From an uncultured Sphaerochaeta sp. (GTDB lineage: Bacteria; Spirochaetota; Spirochaetia; Sphaerochaetales; Sphaerochaetaceae): a stretch of 64,000 nucleotides of DNA. Positions within the stretch are counted from its first letter, which is position 1, and every line of letters starts with the position of its first letter. The stretch is from assembly GCF_963667405.1 (NCBI RefSeq), contig NZ_OY763408.1:3123757-3187756 (forward strand), in the 5' to 3' direction. This document shows positions 52,913-64,000 of the stretch, in pieces. Position numbers and translations under genes: made by a program. The notes beneath the pieces are model-generated. The model ran no database searches, was not told where the DNA came from, and saw only the letters and a list, made by a program, of their open reading frames with translations.

Positions 52913-53437
52913 ATGGATTACAAGACTCGTATCACCCCCGCCAAGGAAGAGGCCGTCAAGCAGCTGAAGGATGAATTCAGCCAGTACACCGGGTACATCT
53001 TCACTGACTACCGCGGTATGACCGTTGAACAGATCACCACCCTTCGCAGAACCCTGATGAAAAAGGATGCTGCTTACCGGGTTGTGAAGAACCGTTTTGC
53101 CAAAATTGCCCTGACTGAGCTCAACAACCAGGCTGATGAGCAGCTTGTTGGCCCTACCGCCATCGCACTTGTCCGTGGAGACGAAGCAAATATCGTAGCC
53201 AAGGATCTGTTCGCAATCGGCAAGGAAGGCGCTCCCCTCAAGGTGAAGGGTGCTATGCTCGATGGAAAATATTTCTCCCCCGAGGAAGTGGAAGCTTTCA
53301 GCAAGCTCCCGACCAAGTTGGAGTTGATTGCTTCCTTGATGGGCACCATGAAGGCTCCCGTGCAGAAGCTGGCAGCAACGTTGCTTGCCTATGTCGAAAA
53401 GAATGGCGGCTCGGTTTCCGCCACCGAAGAGAACTGA
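52913..53437 (+). CDS. rplJ: 50S ribosomal protein L10
   Basis: 174 aa, anchoring L7/L12 dimers to the ribosome. Segments are YIFTDYRGMTVEQITTLRR and KNRFAKIAL, and the C-terminal helix that holds L12. Start ATG 52913 is preferred because AGAGGAG sits 9 nt upstream; ATG at 52904 is too close. The gap from rplA is only 15 nt, so the long L10 leader of E. coli is absent. Confidence 0.96.
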   Translation: MDYKTRITPAKEEAVKQLKDEFSQYTGYIFTDYRGMTVEQITTLRRTLMKKDAAYRVVKNRFAKIALTELNNQADEQLVGPTAIALVRGDEANIVAKDLFAIGKEGAPLKVKGAMLDGKYFSPEEVEAFSKLPTKLELIASLMGTMKAPVQKLAATLLAYVEKNGGSVSATEEN

Positions 53438-53507
53438 ACACAGTCTTAGTCTTCACAGGTAACCTGCTATGACTGTGCAGACAAAATTTGTATAAGGAGA
53501 AGATAAT

Positions 53508-53891
53508 ATGGCTACAAAAGAAGAGATTTTGGAATCGATCGCAAGCATGTCCGTCATGGAAGTCGCTGACCTCATCAAGATGATGGAAGAGAAGTTTGGT
53601 GTGCAGGCTGCTGCTGCCGCTGTTGCCGCCGGCCCTGTTGCCGAGGCTGCTGCTGTGGTGGAAGAGCCCACTGAATTCAACGTCATCCTCAAGGCTTGCG
53701 ATCCCGCAAAGAAGATTGCAGCTATCAAGGAAGTTCGCGCCATCACCGGTCTCGGCCTGAAGGAAGCGAAGGAACTTGTTGAAGCTGGTGACAAGGTTGT
53801 CAAGGAAAGCGCCAGTAAGGCCGATGCCGCAGCTCTCAAAGAGAAGCTCGAGGCTGCTGGTTGTACTGTCGAAGTAAAGCCCGTTGACTAA
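53508..53891 (+). CDS. rplL: 50S ribosomal protein L7/L12
   Basis: 127 aa. N-terminal dimerisation part, Ala-rich hinge ([15 protein letters not shown]) and C-terminal factor-binding domain with [20 protein letters not shown]. Recruits elongation factors. Downstream hairpins may attenuate read-through into rpoB. Confidence 0.98.
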   Translation: MATKEEILESIASMSVMEVADLIKMMEEKFGVQAAAAAVAAGPVAEAAAVVEEPTEFNVILKACDPAKKIAAIKEVRAITGLGLKEAKELVEAGDKVVKESASKADAAALKEKLEAAGCTVEVKPVD

Positions 53892-53907
53892 TCTGAGTCT
53901 GGGGAGG

Positions 53908-53993
53908 CGGCCTTCGCGGCCGTTTCCCTGCTCGCGTTTTTTGCAAGTGGGCCAACGCCCGGTTTAGTGAGCCACCGGATAGACACCGGTGGC
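53908..53993 (+). terminator. Attenuator-like hairpins between rplL and rpoB
   Basis: First hairpin CGGCC-TTCGC-GGCCG (53908-53922), followed at some distance by GCGTTTTTTGC. Second, GCCACCGG/CCGGTGGC (53971-53993), 7-nt loop, followed by CTATTGTGTCTTT. The gap of 170 nt fits the partial terminator known between these genes in other bacteria. Confidence 0.5.
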
Positions 53994-54061
53994 CTATTGT
54001 GTCTTTCGTTTTCCTCTTCGCTGAGGATACTGTCTGCTTCTGAATTGACTTTGGAGGGTAC

Positions 54062-57000
54062 ATGATGGTTGCCAACGGCAAATCCATAACACGCACGTAC
54101 ATCGGTTCTGAATTACATGAAGTCTGTGAACTTCCCAACTTGATCGGAATCCAGCTTGATTCCTACGAAAGGTTTCTCCAGCTGGAGCACATCATGCAGG
54201 GGATGGGCCCGGATCCGTCGTACGGGCTTGAGGAAGTGTTCCAGTCGACATTTCCCATTGACAGCCCCAATGGTGAGATGCGTCTCGCCTACAAGGGCTA
54301 TACCATTGATTATGAGAACATCAAATTCTCCGAAACGGAGTGCAAGAAAAAAGGTCGTTCCTACAGTGTACCCATCAAAGTCACGATCAGCCTCGAGTTC
54401 TCCAATGGAGAAATGAGGGAGAAGGAGATCTTCTTTGGGGATATCCCGCTGATGACCGATCGCGGTACCTTCATCATCAATGGTGCCGAGCGCGTTGTGG
54501 TCAGCCAGATCCACCGCTCCCCTGGTGTGATCTTTTCCAACGAGAAGGATGTCTATTCTTCGAGAATCATCCCCTATCGCGGCAGCTGGCTGGAATTTGA
54601 GATTGATGACAAAAAGCATCTGATCTTTACGAAGATCGACCGAAAGAAGCGTATTCTCGGGACGCTCTTTTTGCGCGCAATCGGCTTTGATACCCGAGAG
54701 AAGATTCTCGAGCAGTTCTATGCAGGGGAGACCGTTGAGCTTGCTGACGATCAGGACCTGAAGGGCAGCCTTGAGAACCGATACCTGTTCAAGGATGTGT
54801 ATGCACAAGTCGAAGGAGCGCAGAAAAAAGTGCTGCGTGCCGGTGATATGCTTCACGCCCACGAAATCGATGAGTTGCTCAAGCTCAAGGTGCATACCGT
54901 AGAACTGATCAACCTTCGTGGTGAGGGCACCTTGCACAGCGACATGATCCTCAACTGCTTTGAGATTGAGGATGCAAAGTATACCCGTGAGGGCTTTGAC
55001 GAGCCCACCAAGGAAGATGTCCTCTCCCCGATCTTCTCCGTGCTCATGCCCGGTGAGATGATTGCGATTGAGCGAGCAGAGAAGGACCTTCCCGACATGT
55101 TCTTCTCCAACCGCCGCTATGACCTCGGTTCGGTTGGCCGCTACAAGTTCAACAAGAAGTTTGGTACCGGCACCGAAGAGGAGGAGGAGAACGCTTCCAC
55201 CGATCTTACGGTTCTCACCCCCACCGATATCGTCAATACCATGGCGTTCCTGATCAAGGTGTTCATCCGTGAGGAGAACGTCGATGATATCGACCACCTT
55301 GGCAACCGTCGTGTTCGTTCCGTAGGGGAACTTCTGCAGAATGCGCTCAAGAGTGCTTTTGCAAGGATGGAAAGGATCGCAAAGGAGCGCATGAACCTGG
55401 AAACCGGTTCGGTCAAGCCCCAGGATCTCATCTCCATCAAGCCGATCGTAGCCGCCATCAAGGAGTTCTTCGGCAGCAGCCAGTTGTCCCAGTTCATGGA
55501 CCAGGTCAACCCGCTGGCTGAACTGACCCACAAGAGAAGGCTCAATGCTCTCGGCCCCGGTGGTCTGAGTCGTGATCGTGCAGGATTTGAGGTCCGTGAC
55601 GTTCACTACACCCACTATGGCAGAATTTGTCCCATTGAGACTCCTGAAGGACCGAACATCGGTCTGATTGTCTCACTTGCGAACTATACCCGCATCAACC
55701 AGCATGGCTTTTTGGAAACCCCCTATCGCAAGGTAGTGAATGGGGTGGTGTCCAAGCAGTACCGCTATCTTGATGCAAACGATGAGGAAAAGTTCTTCAT
55801 TGCACAGGCTTCCGCTCCCATTGACGAGCAGGGCAACTTCATCGACAACGAGGTTCCTGTCCGCCGCAGCGGTGACTACTCAACCAAGCCTCCCGCCGAC
55901 ATCAAGTATATGGACGTCGACCCGAAGCAGGTCATCAGCGTTGCCGCATCCCTGATCCCGTTCCTTGAGCACGACGACGCAAACCGAGCCTTGATGGGTT
56001 CGAACATGCAGCGTCAGGCTGTTCCGCTCGTTTTCCCCGAAACCCCACGTGTTGGTACCGGTATGGAATGGAAAACTGCGTATGACAGCGGTGTGTTGGT
56101 AAAGGCGAAGAGAAGCGGTACGGTGACCTATGTCAGTGCTGACAGAGTCCATATTCAGCCCGACAATCCTGATTTTGCAGGAAAGCCGGATGAGTATGAA
56201 GTCCAGAAGTACCAGAGGACCAACCAGGACACCTGTTTCAACCAGAAGCCGATCGTATCGTTCGGCCAGCATGTTGAGGCTGGGGACGTCCTTGCCGATG
56301 GTCCTGCCACCCAGAGTGCTGAACTCGCTCTTGGACGGAATATCCTGGTAGGGTTCGTGCCCTGGAACGGGTACAACTACGAGGACGCCGTTCTCATCAG
56401 TGAGCGTGTTGTCAAGGATGACATCTTTACTTCGGTGCATATCAAGGAGTTCTCCACGGATATCCGTGAGACCAAGCTTGGACCCGAGAAGCTGACCAGG
56501 GATATCCCCAACACCAGCGAGAAGATGCTCGAACAGCTGGATGAGGATGGTATTGTCCGCATCGGCACCATGGTCCGCCCCGGTTCCATCCTGGTTGGCA
56601 AGGTAACGCCGAAGAGTGAAAGCGATACGACCCCCGAGTTCAAGTTGCTCAACTCAATCTTTGGTGAGAAGGCCAAGGAGGTACGTGATACCTCCCTGAA
56701 GGTTCCCCATGGAACAGAAGGTACGGTCATCGATATCCAGAGGCTGAAGCGCAGCAACAATGATGAGCTTCCCCCAGGTGTCGAAGAGACGGTGAAGGTT
56801 CTCATCGCCACCAAGCGAAAGCTTCGTCAGGGTGACAAGATGGCAGGCCGACACGGCAACAAGGGTGTCGTCAGCCGAATCCTTCCTGAGGAAGACATGC
56901 CGTACATGGAAGACGGCACGCCCCTCGATGTCTGTCTCAACCCCTTGGGCGTTCCTTCGCGAATGAACATCGGTCAGTTGATGGAGACCCAGCTTGGTTG

Positions 57001-57583
57001 GGCTGCCGTCAAGCTTGACAAGTGGTATTCGACTCCGGTCTTCCAGAGTGCAACGATGGATCAGATTGAGGAGAAGATGCGTGAGGCAGGGTTGCCGGAG
57101 AACTCGAAGACAGTGCTGTACAACGGTCTTACCGGTGTGCCGTTTGTCAATCCGGTATTCTGCGGCTACATCTACTACCTGAAGCTGCACCACTTGGTCG
57201 ATGACAAGATGCATGCCCGTTCCACCGGTCCCTACTCGCTGGTAACCCAGCAACCGCTTGGTGGTAAGGCACAGTTCGGTGGTCAGAGACTTGGTGAGAT
57301 GGAAGTATGGGCACTGGAAGCCTATGGTGCTGCAAATACCTTGCAGGAATTGCTGACCATCAAGAGTGACGACATGAACGGTCGTGTGAAGATATATGAG
57401 AGCATCGTCAAGGGAGAACCGGCCACTACCGCAGGAATGCCCGAGGCATTCAATGTATTGGTACAGGAGATCCGTGGCTTGGCTCTGGATATGTCTGTGT
57501 ATGACTCCAAGGGACGGCAGGTACCTCTTACCGAACGTGACGAAGAGTTGATCGCCAAGCAGTCGAAAGGCTCCCTCAACTAA
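54062..57583 (+). CDS. rpoB: RNA polymerase beta subunit
   Basis: 1173 aa. The rifampicin region reads [20 protein letters not shown] followed by [14 protein letters not shown]. The residue corresponding to E. coli Ser531 is Asn (codon AAT at 55544-55546, residue 495), a change linked to natural rifampicin resistance in spirochaetes. Other landmarks are the [15 protein letters not shown] switch-region segment and the C-terminal [17 protein letters not shown] 54062 or 54065 may be the start; GGAGGG fits either. rpoC follows after 15 nt. Confidence 0.98.
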   Translation: MMVANGKSITRTYIGSELHEVCELPNLIGIQLDSYERFLQLEHIMQGMGPDPSYGLEEVFQSTFPIDSPNGEMRLAYKGYTIDYENIKFSETECKKKGRSYSVPIKVTISLEFSNGEMREKEIFFGDIPLMTDRGTFIINGAERVVVSQIHRSPGVIFSNEKDVYSSRIIPYRGSWLEFEIDDKKHLIFTKIDRKKRILGTLFLRAIGFDTREKILEQFYAGETVELADDQDLKGSLENRYLFKDVYAQVEGAQKKVLRAGDMLHAHEIDELLKLKVHTVELINLRGEGTLHSDMILNCFEIEDAKYTREGFDEPTKEDVLSPIFSVLMPGEMIAIERAEKDLPDMFFSNRRYDLGSVGRYKFNKKFGTGTEEEEENASTDLTVLTPTDIVNTMAFLIKVFIREENVDDIDHLGNRRVRSVGELLQNALKSAFARMERIAKERMNLETGSVKPQDLISIKPIVAAIKEFFGSSQLSQFMDQVNPLAELTHKRRLNALGPGGLSRDRAGFEVRDVHYTHYGRICPIETPEGPNIGLIVSLANYTRINQHGFLETPYRKVVNGVVSKQYRYLDANDEEKFFIAQASAPIDEQGNFIDNEVPVRRSGDYSTKPPADIKYMDVDPKQVISVAASLIPFLEHDDANRALMGSNMQRQAVPLVFPETPRVGTGMEWKTAYDSGVLVKAKRSGTVTYVSADRVHIQPDNPDFAGKPDEYEVQKYQRTNQDTCFNQKPIVSFGQHVEAGDVLADGPATQSAELALGRNILVGFVPWNGYNYEDAVLISERVVKDDIFTSVHIKEFSTDIRETKLGPEKLTRDIPNTSEKMLEQLDEDGIVRIGTMVRPGSILVGKVTPKSESDTTPEFKLLNSIFGEKAKEVRDTSLKVPHGTEGTVIDIQRLKRSNNDELPPGVEETVKVLIATKRKLRQGDKMAGRHGNKGVVSRILPEEDMPYMEDGTPLDVCLNPLGVPSRMNIGQLMETQLGWAAVKLDKWYSTPVFQSATMDQIEEKMREAGLPENSKTVLYNGLTGVPFVNPVFCGYIYYLKLHHLVDDKMHARSTGPYSLVTQQPLGGKAQFGGQRLGEMEVWALEAYGAANTLQELLTIKSDDMNGRVKIYESIVKGEPATTAGMPEAFNVLVQEIRGLALDMSVYDSKGRQVPLTERDEELIAKQSKGSLN

Positions 57584-57598
57584 CCAGGAGAAGTACGG

Positions 57599-60500
57599 AT
57601 GAAGGAAATTCAGGATTTCGATAGCATCATGATAAAACTGGCTTCGCCGGAGCAGATCAAAGATTGGTCGTACGGCGAGGTGAAGAAGCCGGAGACCATC
57701 AACTACCGCACCCTCCGACCGGAGCGCGATGGTCTGTTTTGTGAGAAGATTTTCGGTACCACCAAGGAGTGGGAGTGCTATTGCGGCAAATTCAAATCCA
57801 TCCGCTACAAGGGTGTCATTTGTGACCGCTGTGGCGTTGAGGTAACCAATACCAAGGTGAGACGTGAGCGCATGGGTCATATTACCCTTGCTGCTCCTGT
57901 TTCCCATATCTGGTACTACCGCTCTGTTCCCAGCCGCATGAGCATGTTGCTTGATATTACCCGCAACTCCCTGCAGAGCATTCTCTATTATGAGAAGTAC
58001 GTGGTCATCAATGCAGGAGACACCAATCTCAAGCCGAAGCAGTTGCTCTCCGAAGAGGAGTACTGGCAGGCTCGTGAGCAGTATGGTGACTCCTTTGAGG
58101 CCGGCATGGGTGCAGAGGCCGTGCGCAAGCTGTTGGTCAATCTCGACCTTGAGGAACTCAGCCGCGAGCTTCGCGAGCTGATGCGCGTCAAGGCTGACAA
58201 GGCTGACAAGCGCTTGCTCAAGCGCATCGAGGTGTGTGAGAACTTCCGTGACAGCGGCAACCGCCCTGAATGGATGATTCTCACCGTCATTCCGGTGATT
58301 CCCCCCGATCTCAGGCCGATGGTCCAGCTCGATGGCGGACGTTTTGCCACCAGTGACTTGAACGACCTCTACCGAAGGGTCATCAACCGTAACAACCGTC
58401 TTGACCGCTTGGTCAAGCTGAATGCTCCGGACATCATCATCCGCAACGAGAAGCGTATGCTTCAGGAAGCGGTTGACGCATTGTTCGACAACTCCAAGCG
58501 CAAGCGTGTGGTCAAGGGCGCGTCCAACCGTCCGCTCAAGAGCCTTTCTGACATGCTCAAGGGCAAGCAGGGTCGTTTCAGACAGAACTTGCTTGGTAAG
58601 CGTGTTGACTACTCCGGTCGTTCGGTTATCGTTGTTGGTCCTGAGCTGAGAATGCACCAGTGCGGTCTTCCTTCCAAGATGGCCCTTGAACTGTACAAGC
58701 CCTTCATCATGAAGAAGCTGGTCCAGGATGGCGTTGTCTACAACATCAAGAAGGCAAAGAGCCTTGTTGAGGAAGAGACGGATGCCGTATGGTCCATCCT
58801 TGACGAGGTGGTCAAGGAACATCCGGTGCTGCTCAACCGTGCACCTACGCTCCACCGCCTTGGTATCCAAGCCTTCGATCCCGTACTCGTGGATGGAAAG
58901 GCCATCAAGTTGCACCCGCTCGTATGTCATGCCTACAACGCTGACTTCGACGGTGACCAGATGGCTGTCCACGTACCGCTGACGCATGCTGCCCAGCTCG
59001 AATGCTGGACCTTGATGCTCAGCGTCACCAACTTGCTCGACCCTGCCAATGGCAAGCCCATCGTGTATCCTTCCCAGGATATGGTGCTTGGCATCAACTA
59101 CCTGACACGTGATATGCCGGGTGCTGCAGGTGAAGGTAAGTATTTCGACAACATCGGCGAGCTTGAAATGGCCATCGACAGTGGCTTGCTCTCCTATAAT
59201 GCAAAGATCAGGTATCGACTTGAGGATGGAACCAAGCTTGAGACCACTCCGGGCCGCATCATGTTCAATGCAGTGCTTCCCAAGAGTGTTCCCTTCCAGA
59301 ATGCAACCCTTGGCGACAAGGAGCTGAAGGCGCTTATCGGTGACACCCTGAAGGCGAACGACAATTCGATTGCCGTTGAGATGCTCGACTCCATCAAGGA
59401 TGTAGGCTACAAATACGCTACCTTGTTCGGAGCCACCATCGGTCTTTCCGACATGATTGTTCCTGCTGCAAAGCAAGAGTTGGTTGCGAAGGCCAATACC
59501 TTGCAGCAGCGGATCCTTGACCAGTATCGTCAGGGTCATATCACGCAGGAAGAACGGTACAACCGGGTCATCGAGGTTTGGACACAGACCAATGACCAGC
59601 TCACTGATGCGTTGATGGCAGAGTTGAAGGTCAGCCAGAATGGCTTCAACCCGCTCTTCCTCATGGCTGACTCCGGTGCTCGTGGTTCCAAGACGCAGAT
59701 CAGGCAGCTTGGTGGTATGCGTGGTTTGATGGCCAAGCCGTCCGGCGACGTCATCGAGTTCCCCATCAAGTCGAACTTCAAGGAAGGACTCTCCATCATC
59801 GAGTTCTTCATCTCCACCAACGGTGCCCGCAAGGGTCTTTCCGACACCGCACTCAAGACTGCTGAGGCAGGGTACCTTTCCCGTCGTCTGGTTGATATCA
59901 GCCAGGATGTGGTGGTCAATGAGGACGATTGCCATACCATCAACGGTATCTATCGTGGAGCCATCAAGGATGGTGATGAAATCGTCGAGACTCTTGCTGA
60001 GCGTATTGTCGGTCGTTGTCCTGTTGAGGACGTGTTGCATCCCTTCTCCCGTGAGATTATTGCTCATGCGAATGAGGAGATTGATGACGGAACGGCCAAA
60101 CGGATTGAGGAAGCGGGCATCGAAAGAGTGCTTCTGCGGACTGTTCTTACGTGTGAAGCTAAGCACGGCGTTTGCCGCAAGTGCTACGGCCGTAACCTTG
60201 CCACCAACCGACCGGTTGTCATCGGTGAGGCTGTCGGTATCATCGCGGCCCAGTCAATCGGCCAGCCCGGTACCCAGCTTACGATGCGTACCTTCCACGT
60301 CGGTGGTACCGCTTCGACCAGTTCTGAGGAGAACAAGCTGACCTACAACTACCCGGTCATCATCGGCAACATCACCGGTTCGAGGGTTGTTCGTGCAAGC
60401 GATTCGGTCAATGTCTTTACCCGTAAGGGGCACATCGAATACTTCCGTGTCAACGCAGTTATTGAGGAGAAGTCTTTCGACAAGCTGCTGGTTGAGGACG

Positions 60501-61879
60501 GGATGATCGTTGCCAAGGGCACCCCGATTTATGAGAAAGGCGGGAATAAGATTCTCAGCGAAGAGAACGGCTCGGTGAAGATGCTTGGTTCGAAAATCTA
60601 TCTGGTGGGTCATGCTACCAGCCAGGTGGTCAAGACAGGATCTGAACTTCTTGTCGAGAGCGGGCAGTTCGTAGAGGCAAAGACTCCGATCGTATCCTTC
60701 GACCCCTTCAGTGAGCCGGTGCTTGCAGAAGAGGCAGGGTATGCGAAGTTCGTCGATATCAAGTTGGGGACAACGCTCATCGAAGAGGTGAACGAGGAAA
60801 CCGGCAACATTGAGAAGAAAATCACCGAGCACGCCCTTGAATCGCTGCAGCCCCGCATCGAGATCACTTCCGCAGAGCACGGGAAAGGCGATGTTGTCGC
60901 TGTGTACCTGCTTCCTGGTGGCTCCTACTTGCAGATCAAGGACAATGCTCCTGTCGTCAAGGGTACCATCCTGGCCAAGTTGCTCAAGGAAGGTATCAAG
61001 ACCAAGGACATCACCGGTGGTCTTCCGCGTGTTGGTGAACTCTTTGAGGCACGCCGTCCCCGCAATACGGCCATCCTGGCACAGGTTTCCGGCTTGGTCA
61101 GCATTGGAGCGATCGTCAAGGGAAAGCGGACCATTCTTGTGACCGATGCCTATGGGCATGAGTACAAGCACATGGTGCCGATGGGCAGGAACCTGCTTGT
61201 TCGTGATGGTGATTCCGTGGAAGCAGCCGAAGCCTTGTGTGACGGCGCGACCGATCCGCACGATATCCTGGATATCCTCGGTGAGAATGCCTTGCAGTCC
61301 TTCCTTGTGGATGAGGTCCAAGAGGTGTACCGAATGCAGGGTGTACAGATCAACGACAAGCACTTGGGTGTGATTGTTCGGCAGATGCTGCGCAAGGTCG
61401 AGGTTGTCCATGTCGGTGACACCAATCTCATCCATGGTCAGCAGGTCGACAAGTATCGGTTCTTCGAAGAGAATGACCGGGTAATCACCGAAGGTGGTGA
61501 GCCTGCTGTTGCACGGCCTCTGCTCTTGGGTATCACCCGAGCTTCCTTGAGTATTGACTCCTTCATCAGTGCCGCATCCTTCCAAGAGACTACCAAGGTC
61601 TTGACAAACGCAGCTATTGCTGGTAGTAAGGATGAGTTGCGCGGTTTGAAAGAGAACGTCATCATTGGCCATCTGATCCCTGCCGGGACCGGTATGCGCA
61701 AATACCGTGATGTGAAGCTCAAGGACGAGGAACTGCTTGCACTGCAGCAGAAAGTTGATGCAGTGAAGGAATCCAGGCGTCAGGAAATGATCGATGACGA
61801 TGACTTTGACGTGGAAGATTTGGCAGACATGAAATCCGTAGGTGATACCGTGGATGTGGACGAATCGGACGAGGATTGA
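57599..61879 (+). CDS. rpoC: RNA polymerase beta' subunit
   Basis: 1426 aa. N-terminal zinc-binding region [20 protein letters not shown], the catalytic [12 protein letters not shown] with the three magnesium Asp residues, the bridge-helix region [20 protein letters not shown] and the second zinc site [16 protein letters not shown]. The C-terminus is acidic (DVDESDED). RBS AGGAG upstream. Co-transcribed with rpoB. Confidence 0.98.
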   Translation: MKEIQDFDSIMIKLASPEQIKDWSYGEVKKPETINYRTLRPERDGLFCEKIFGTTKEWECYCGKFKSIRYKGVICDRCGVEVTNTKVRRERMGHITLAAPVSHIWYYRSVPSRMSMLLDITRNSLQSILYYEKYVVINAGDTNLKPKQLLSEEEYWQAREQYGDSFEAGMGAEAVRKLLVNLDLEELSRELRELMRVKADKADKRLLKRIEVCENFRDSGNRPEWMILTVIPVIPPDLRPMVQLDGGRFATSDLNDLYRRVINRNNRLDRLVKLNAPDIIIRNEKRMLQEAVDALFDNSKRKRVVKGASNRPLKSLSDMLKGKQGRFRQNLLGKRVDYSGRSVIVVGPELRMHQCGLPSKMALELYKPFIMKKLVQDGVVYNIKKAKSLVEEETDAVWSILDEVVKEHPVLLNRAPTLHRLGIQAFDPVLVDGKAIKLHPLVCHAYNADFDGDQMAVHVPLTHAAQLECWTLMLSVTNLLDPANGKPIVYPSQDMVLGINYLTRDMPGAAGEGKYFDNIGELEMAIDSGLLSYNAKIRYRLEDGTKLETTPGRIMFNAVLPKSVPFQNATLGDKELKALIGDTLKANDNSIAVEMLDSIKDVGYKYATLFGATIGLSDMIVPAAKQELVAKANTLQQRILDQYRQGHITQEERYNRVIEVWTQTNDQLTDALMAELKVSQNGFNPLFLMADSGARGSKTQIRQLGGMRGLMAKPSGDVIEFPIKSNFKEGLSIIEFFISTNGARKGLSDTALKTAEAGYLSRRLVDISQDVVVNEDDCHTINGIYRGAIKDGDEIVETLAERIVGRCPVEDVLHPFSREIIAHANEEIDDGTAKRIEEAGIERVLLRTVLTCEAKHGVCRKCYGRNLATNRPVVIGEAVGIIAAQSIGQPGTQLTMRTFHVGGTASTSSEENKLTYNYPVIIGNITGSRVVRASDSVNVFTRKGHIEYFRVNAVIEEKSFDKLLVEDGMIVAKGTPIYEKGGNKILSEENGSVKMLGSKIYLVGHATSQVVKTGSELLVESGQFVEAKTPIVSFDPFSEPVLAEEAGYAKFVDIKLGTTLIEEVNEETGNIEKKITEHALESLQPRIEITSAEHGKGDVVAVYLLPGGSYLQIKDNAPVVKGTILAKLLKEGIKTKDITGGLPRVGELFEARRPRNTAILAQVSGLVSIGAIVKGKRTILVTDAYGHEYKHMVPMGRNLLVRDGDSVEAAEALCDGATDPHDILDILGENALQSFLVDEVQEVYRMQGVQINDKHLGVIVRQMLRKVEVVHVGDTNLIHGQQVDKYRFFEENDRVITEGGEPAVARPLLLGITRASLSIDSFISAASFQETTKVLTNAAIAGSKDELRGLKENVIIGHLIPAGTGMRKYRDVKLKDEELLALQQKVDAVKESRRQEMIDDDDFDVEDLADMKSVGDTVDVDESDED

Positions 61880-62053
61880 CCAGTACGCCTGTCGGCGTGC
61901 CGGTTTTCCTGAAAAGATTCGTGGAAAAACCATACCACTGTGTCCATGCTGGGTACGGATTTTACATACGACGTGCTGCCCGTAGGGCGGTACAGGCCCC
62001 CGCTTTTGTGAGAGGTGGTGGACCAAAGAAAGAAAAGGGAGTGTGTCTACAAG

Positions 62054-62428
62054 ATGCCTACTATTAATCAGCTGATCAGAAAGGGAAGGAAGAGTGTCGC
62101 AAACAAGACCAAGTCCCCAGCCCTTGAAGGTTGTCCCCAGAAGCGTGGTGTTTGCACCAGGGTTATGACCGTCACCCCGAAGAAGCCGAACTCTGCTCTC
62201 AGAAAGGTTGCACGTGTGCGCCTCTCCAACGGCATTGAGGTTACTGCCTATATCCCCGGTATTGGCCACAACCTGCAGGAGCACTCGGTGGTTCTTCTGC
62301 GCGGTGGAAGGGTCAAGGACCTTCCCGGTGTTCGCTACCACATTGTTCGCGGTGCCAAGGATACCCTCGGTGTTGCAGATCGCAAGAGAAGTCGCTCCAA
62401 GTATGGTGCCAAGCGGCCCAAGGCTTGA
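62054..62428 (+). CDS. rpsL: 30S ribosomal protein S12
   Basis: 124 aa. [13 protein letters not shown] at the start, [11 protein letters not shown] with the streptomycin-relevant Lys, and [14 protein letters not shown]. Both lysines targeted in resistant mutants are wild-type. A 174-nt leader separates it from rpoC. Start at ATG 62054 with GGGAG upstream; a longer frame from 62015 is not conserved. Confidence 0.97.
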   Translation: MPTINQLIRKGRKSVANKTKSPALEGCPQKRGVCTRVMTVTPKKPNSALRKVARVRLSNGIEVTAYIPGIGHNLQEHSVVLLRGGRVKDLPGVRYHIVRGAKDTLGVADRKRSRSKYGAKRPKA

Positions 62429-62431
62429 TAG

Positions 62432-62917
<486 letters not shown>

Positions 62918-62936
62918 AACCAAAGCACATGAAAAG

Positions 62937-62971
62937 CCGGCTTTTTCGTATGAAAAAGTCGGTTTTTCTTT
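62937..62971 (+). terminator. rpsL-rpsG terminator
   Basis: CCGGCTTTTTC and GAAAAAGTCGG pair around GTAT with one G-U, followed by TTTTTCTTT. Confidence 0.85.
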
Positions 62972-62997
62972 ATCTTAATGGAATTAGTTTGCATCGC

Positions 62998-63026
62998 TTG
63001 ACATTAAAAGTGCTTTGGCGTATAGT
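62998..63026 (+). promoter_or_regulatory. Strong tuf promoter
   Basis: TTGACA (62998-63003), 17-nt spacer, TATAGT (63021-63026), near consensus. The transcript would have a leader of about 280 nt (63032-63310) with a dyad CCGCAT/ATGCGG enclosing GGTATACC (around 63038-63059) and a hairpin CCAG/CTGG around 63168-63183. No gene is seen in this leader. Confidence 0.8.
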
Positions 63027-63310
63027 GCTTAAGGTGTCCGCATAGGTATACCCATGCGGTGCTATGAAGAGCCAAACCGATTATTGCAGAAGCAATGATA
63101 AGGTGGTTTCAGGCAGTACGAAGTTTTTTACAAAACTTATACTATGTCGTCAGGATGGATTCTCCAGGCCTGCCGACCTCTGGAATCCTCTTATATTTTG
63201 TTTCCTCATAATTAGTTTGTCTCAAACGGAATGGTAAAGGCTTTGGGCCTTTATGAGCACATATTAATTATTTTTTGTGACAGTCAATGGAACGTCACAA
63301 GGAGGAAATG

Positions 63311-64000
63311 ATGGCAAAAGAGAAATTTCAGAGGACGAAGCCACACGTAAACGTAGGAACCATCGGTCACGTTGACCATGGTAAGACTACCCTTACCGCC
63401 GCAATTACCATGCACTGTGCTAAGCTGTTTGGCGATAAGGCTCTTGCTTACGATGCAATTGACAACGCCCCTGAGGAAAAAGAGCGTGGTATTACCATCA
63501 ACACCAGGCACGTTGAGTATCAGTCCACCAACAGGCACTATGCACACGTTGACTGCCCGGGACACGCTGACTACATCAAGAACATGATCACCGGTGCTGC
63601 ACAGATGGACGGCGCCATCATCGTCGTCGCAGCTACTGACGGTGCTATGGCCCAGACCAAGGAGCACATCCTTCTGGCTCGCCAGGTTGGTGTACCCTGC
63701 CTTATCGTATTCATCAACAAGTGCGACCAGGTTGACGATCCTGAATTGATCGACCTCGTTGAGGAAGAGATGCGCGACCTGCTTCGCGATTACGGTTTTG
63801 ACGGCGACAACGCTCCTGTCATCCGCGGTAGTGCCTATGATGCCATGACCCAGCCGGACAACCCTGAAGCAACCAAGTGCCTCGATGAGCTGCTTGATGC
63901 AATGGATTCCTTCATTCCGCTTCCGGAGCGCGCTGTTGACCAGGCCTTCCTGATGCCGATCGAAGACATCTTCTCCATCTCCGGTCGTGGTACCGTTGTT
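63311..64000 (+). CDS. tuf: Elongation factor Tu, N-terminal part (runs off window)
   Basis: 230 codons of the GTPase that delivers aminoacyl-tRNA to the ribosome. G1 is [10 protein letters not shown]3 [23 protein letters not shown], split here as [15 protein letters not shown], and G4 NKCDQ. Switch I has [12 protein letters not shown]. Start at ATG 63311 ([12 protein letters not shown]); the adjacent ATG at 63308 is also possible. RBS AAGGAGGA. Transcribed from its own promoter. Confidence 0.97.
   Translation, partial: MAKEKFQRTKPHVNVGTIGHVDHGKTTLTAAITMHCAKLFGDKALAYDAIDNAPEEKERGITINTRHVEYQSTNRHYAHVDCPGHADYIKNMITGAAQMDGAIIVVAATDGAMAQTKEHILLARQVGVPCLIVFINKCDQVDDPELIDLVEEEMRDLLRDYGFDGDNAPVIRGSAYDAMTQPDNPEATKCLDELLDAMDSFIPLPERAVDQAFLMPIEDIFSISGRGTVV

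Noticed and set aside
56654..60166. 1170-aa open frame on the minus strand across rpoB and rpoC, and a 695-aa one at 60254-62341
   Set aside because: Antisense shadows of strongly conserved genes with biased codons; no RBS, no recognisable domain.

Overview
The window looks like a chromosomal segment of a non-parasitic spirochaete of the Sphaerochaeta type. The genus is an inference. It rests on the moderately high GC content, the [FeFe]-hydrogenase set, the SecD with a long insert, the Asn at the rifampicin site of RpoB, and the 16S rRNA text. I could not run a 16S search. There are no insertion sequences, prophage genes or CRISPR arrays. This is mostly core genome.

Layout. 1-6.2 kb: the 5' part of pgi and argR on the minus strand, a structured intergenic stretch, a LemA/DUF2207/DUF1653 set, an RRM RNA-binding protein (minus), and an overlapping pair of polyprenol-kinase-like and DUF92 membrane proteins. 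6.3-13.2 kb: groEL alone, yajC-secD-secF, ispH and the redox repressor rex. 13.3-18.9 kb: a hydrogen module with two small [2Fe-2S] proteins, a PAS-bearing sensory [FeFe]-hydrogenase, a SpoIIE-like PP2C phosphatase, a catalytic-type [FeFe]-hydrogenase and a free-methionine-R-sulfoxide reductase. 18.9-23.9 kb: a threonine T-box leader with thrS, then an M32 carboxypeptidase, a CDP-alcohol phosphatidyltransferase and a HAD phosphatase.

24-35.9 kb holds two rRNA operons in the same direction: 16S-tRNA-Ile-23S-5S-5S and 16S-tRNA-Ala-23S-5S. A decayed MFS transporter gene lies between them. The operons are almost identical in the mature rRNAs but differ in promoters, spacer tRNA cassettes and the stems thought to be cut by RNase III. 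Each stem is nevertheless internally complementary.

36-50.2 kb: metNIQ, an ornithine carbamoyltransferase gene behind a promoter covered by ArgR-like boxes, a flavin-binding protein, an hsp20 gene behind a textbook sigma-54 promoter, an M20 peptidase divergent from a TetR regulator, clpB, a MobA-like nucleotidyltransferase, a DUF554 protein, a small HTH protein and glgP. 50.4-64 kb: tRNA-Thr, rpmG, tRNA-Trp, secE-nusG-rplKAJL-rpoBC-rpsL-rpsG and the start of tuf, the classic transcription/translation super-cluster but without fusA.

Cross-links inside the window. ArgR probably controls its own gene and the carbamoyltransferase gene. Rex sits next to the hydrogenases it probably controls. The T-box bulge of thrS fits the discriminator base of the tRNA-Thr encoded 31 kb away. 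The strongest candidate for a less-described system is the hydrogen-sensing module, in which a proton-relay-deficient hydrogenase with a PAS domain is translationally coupled to a PP2C phosphatase.
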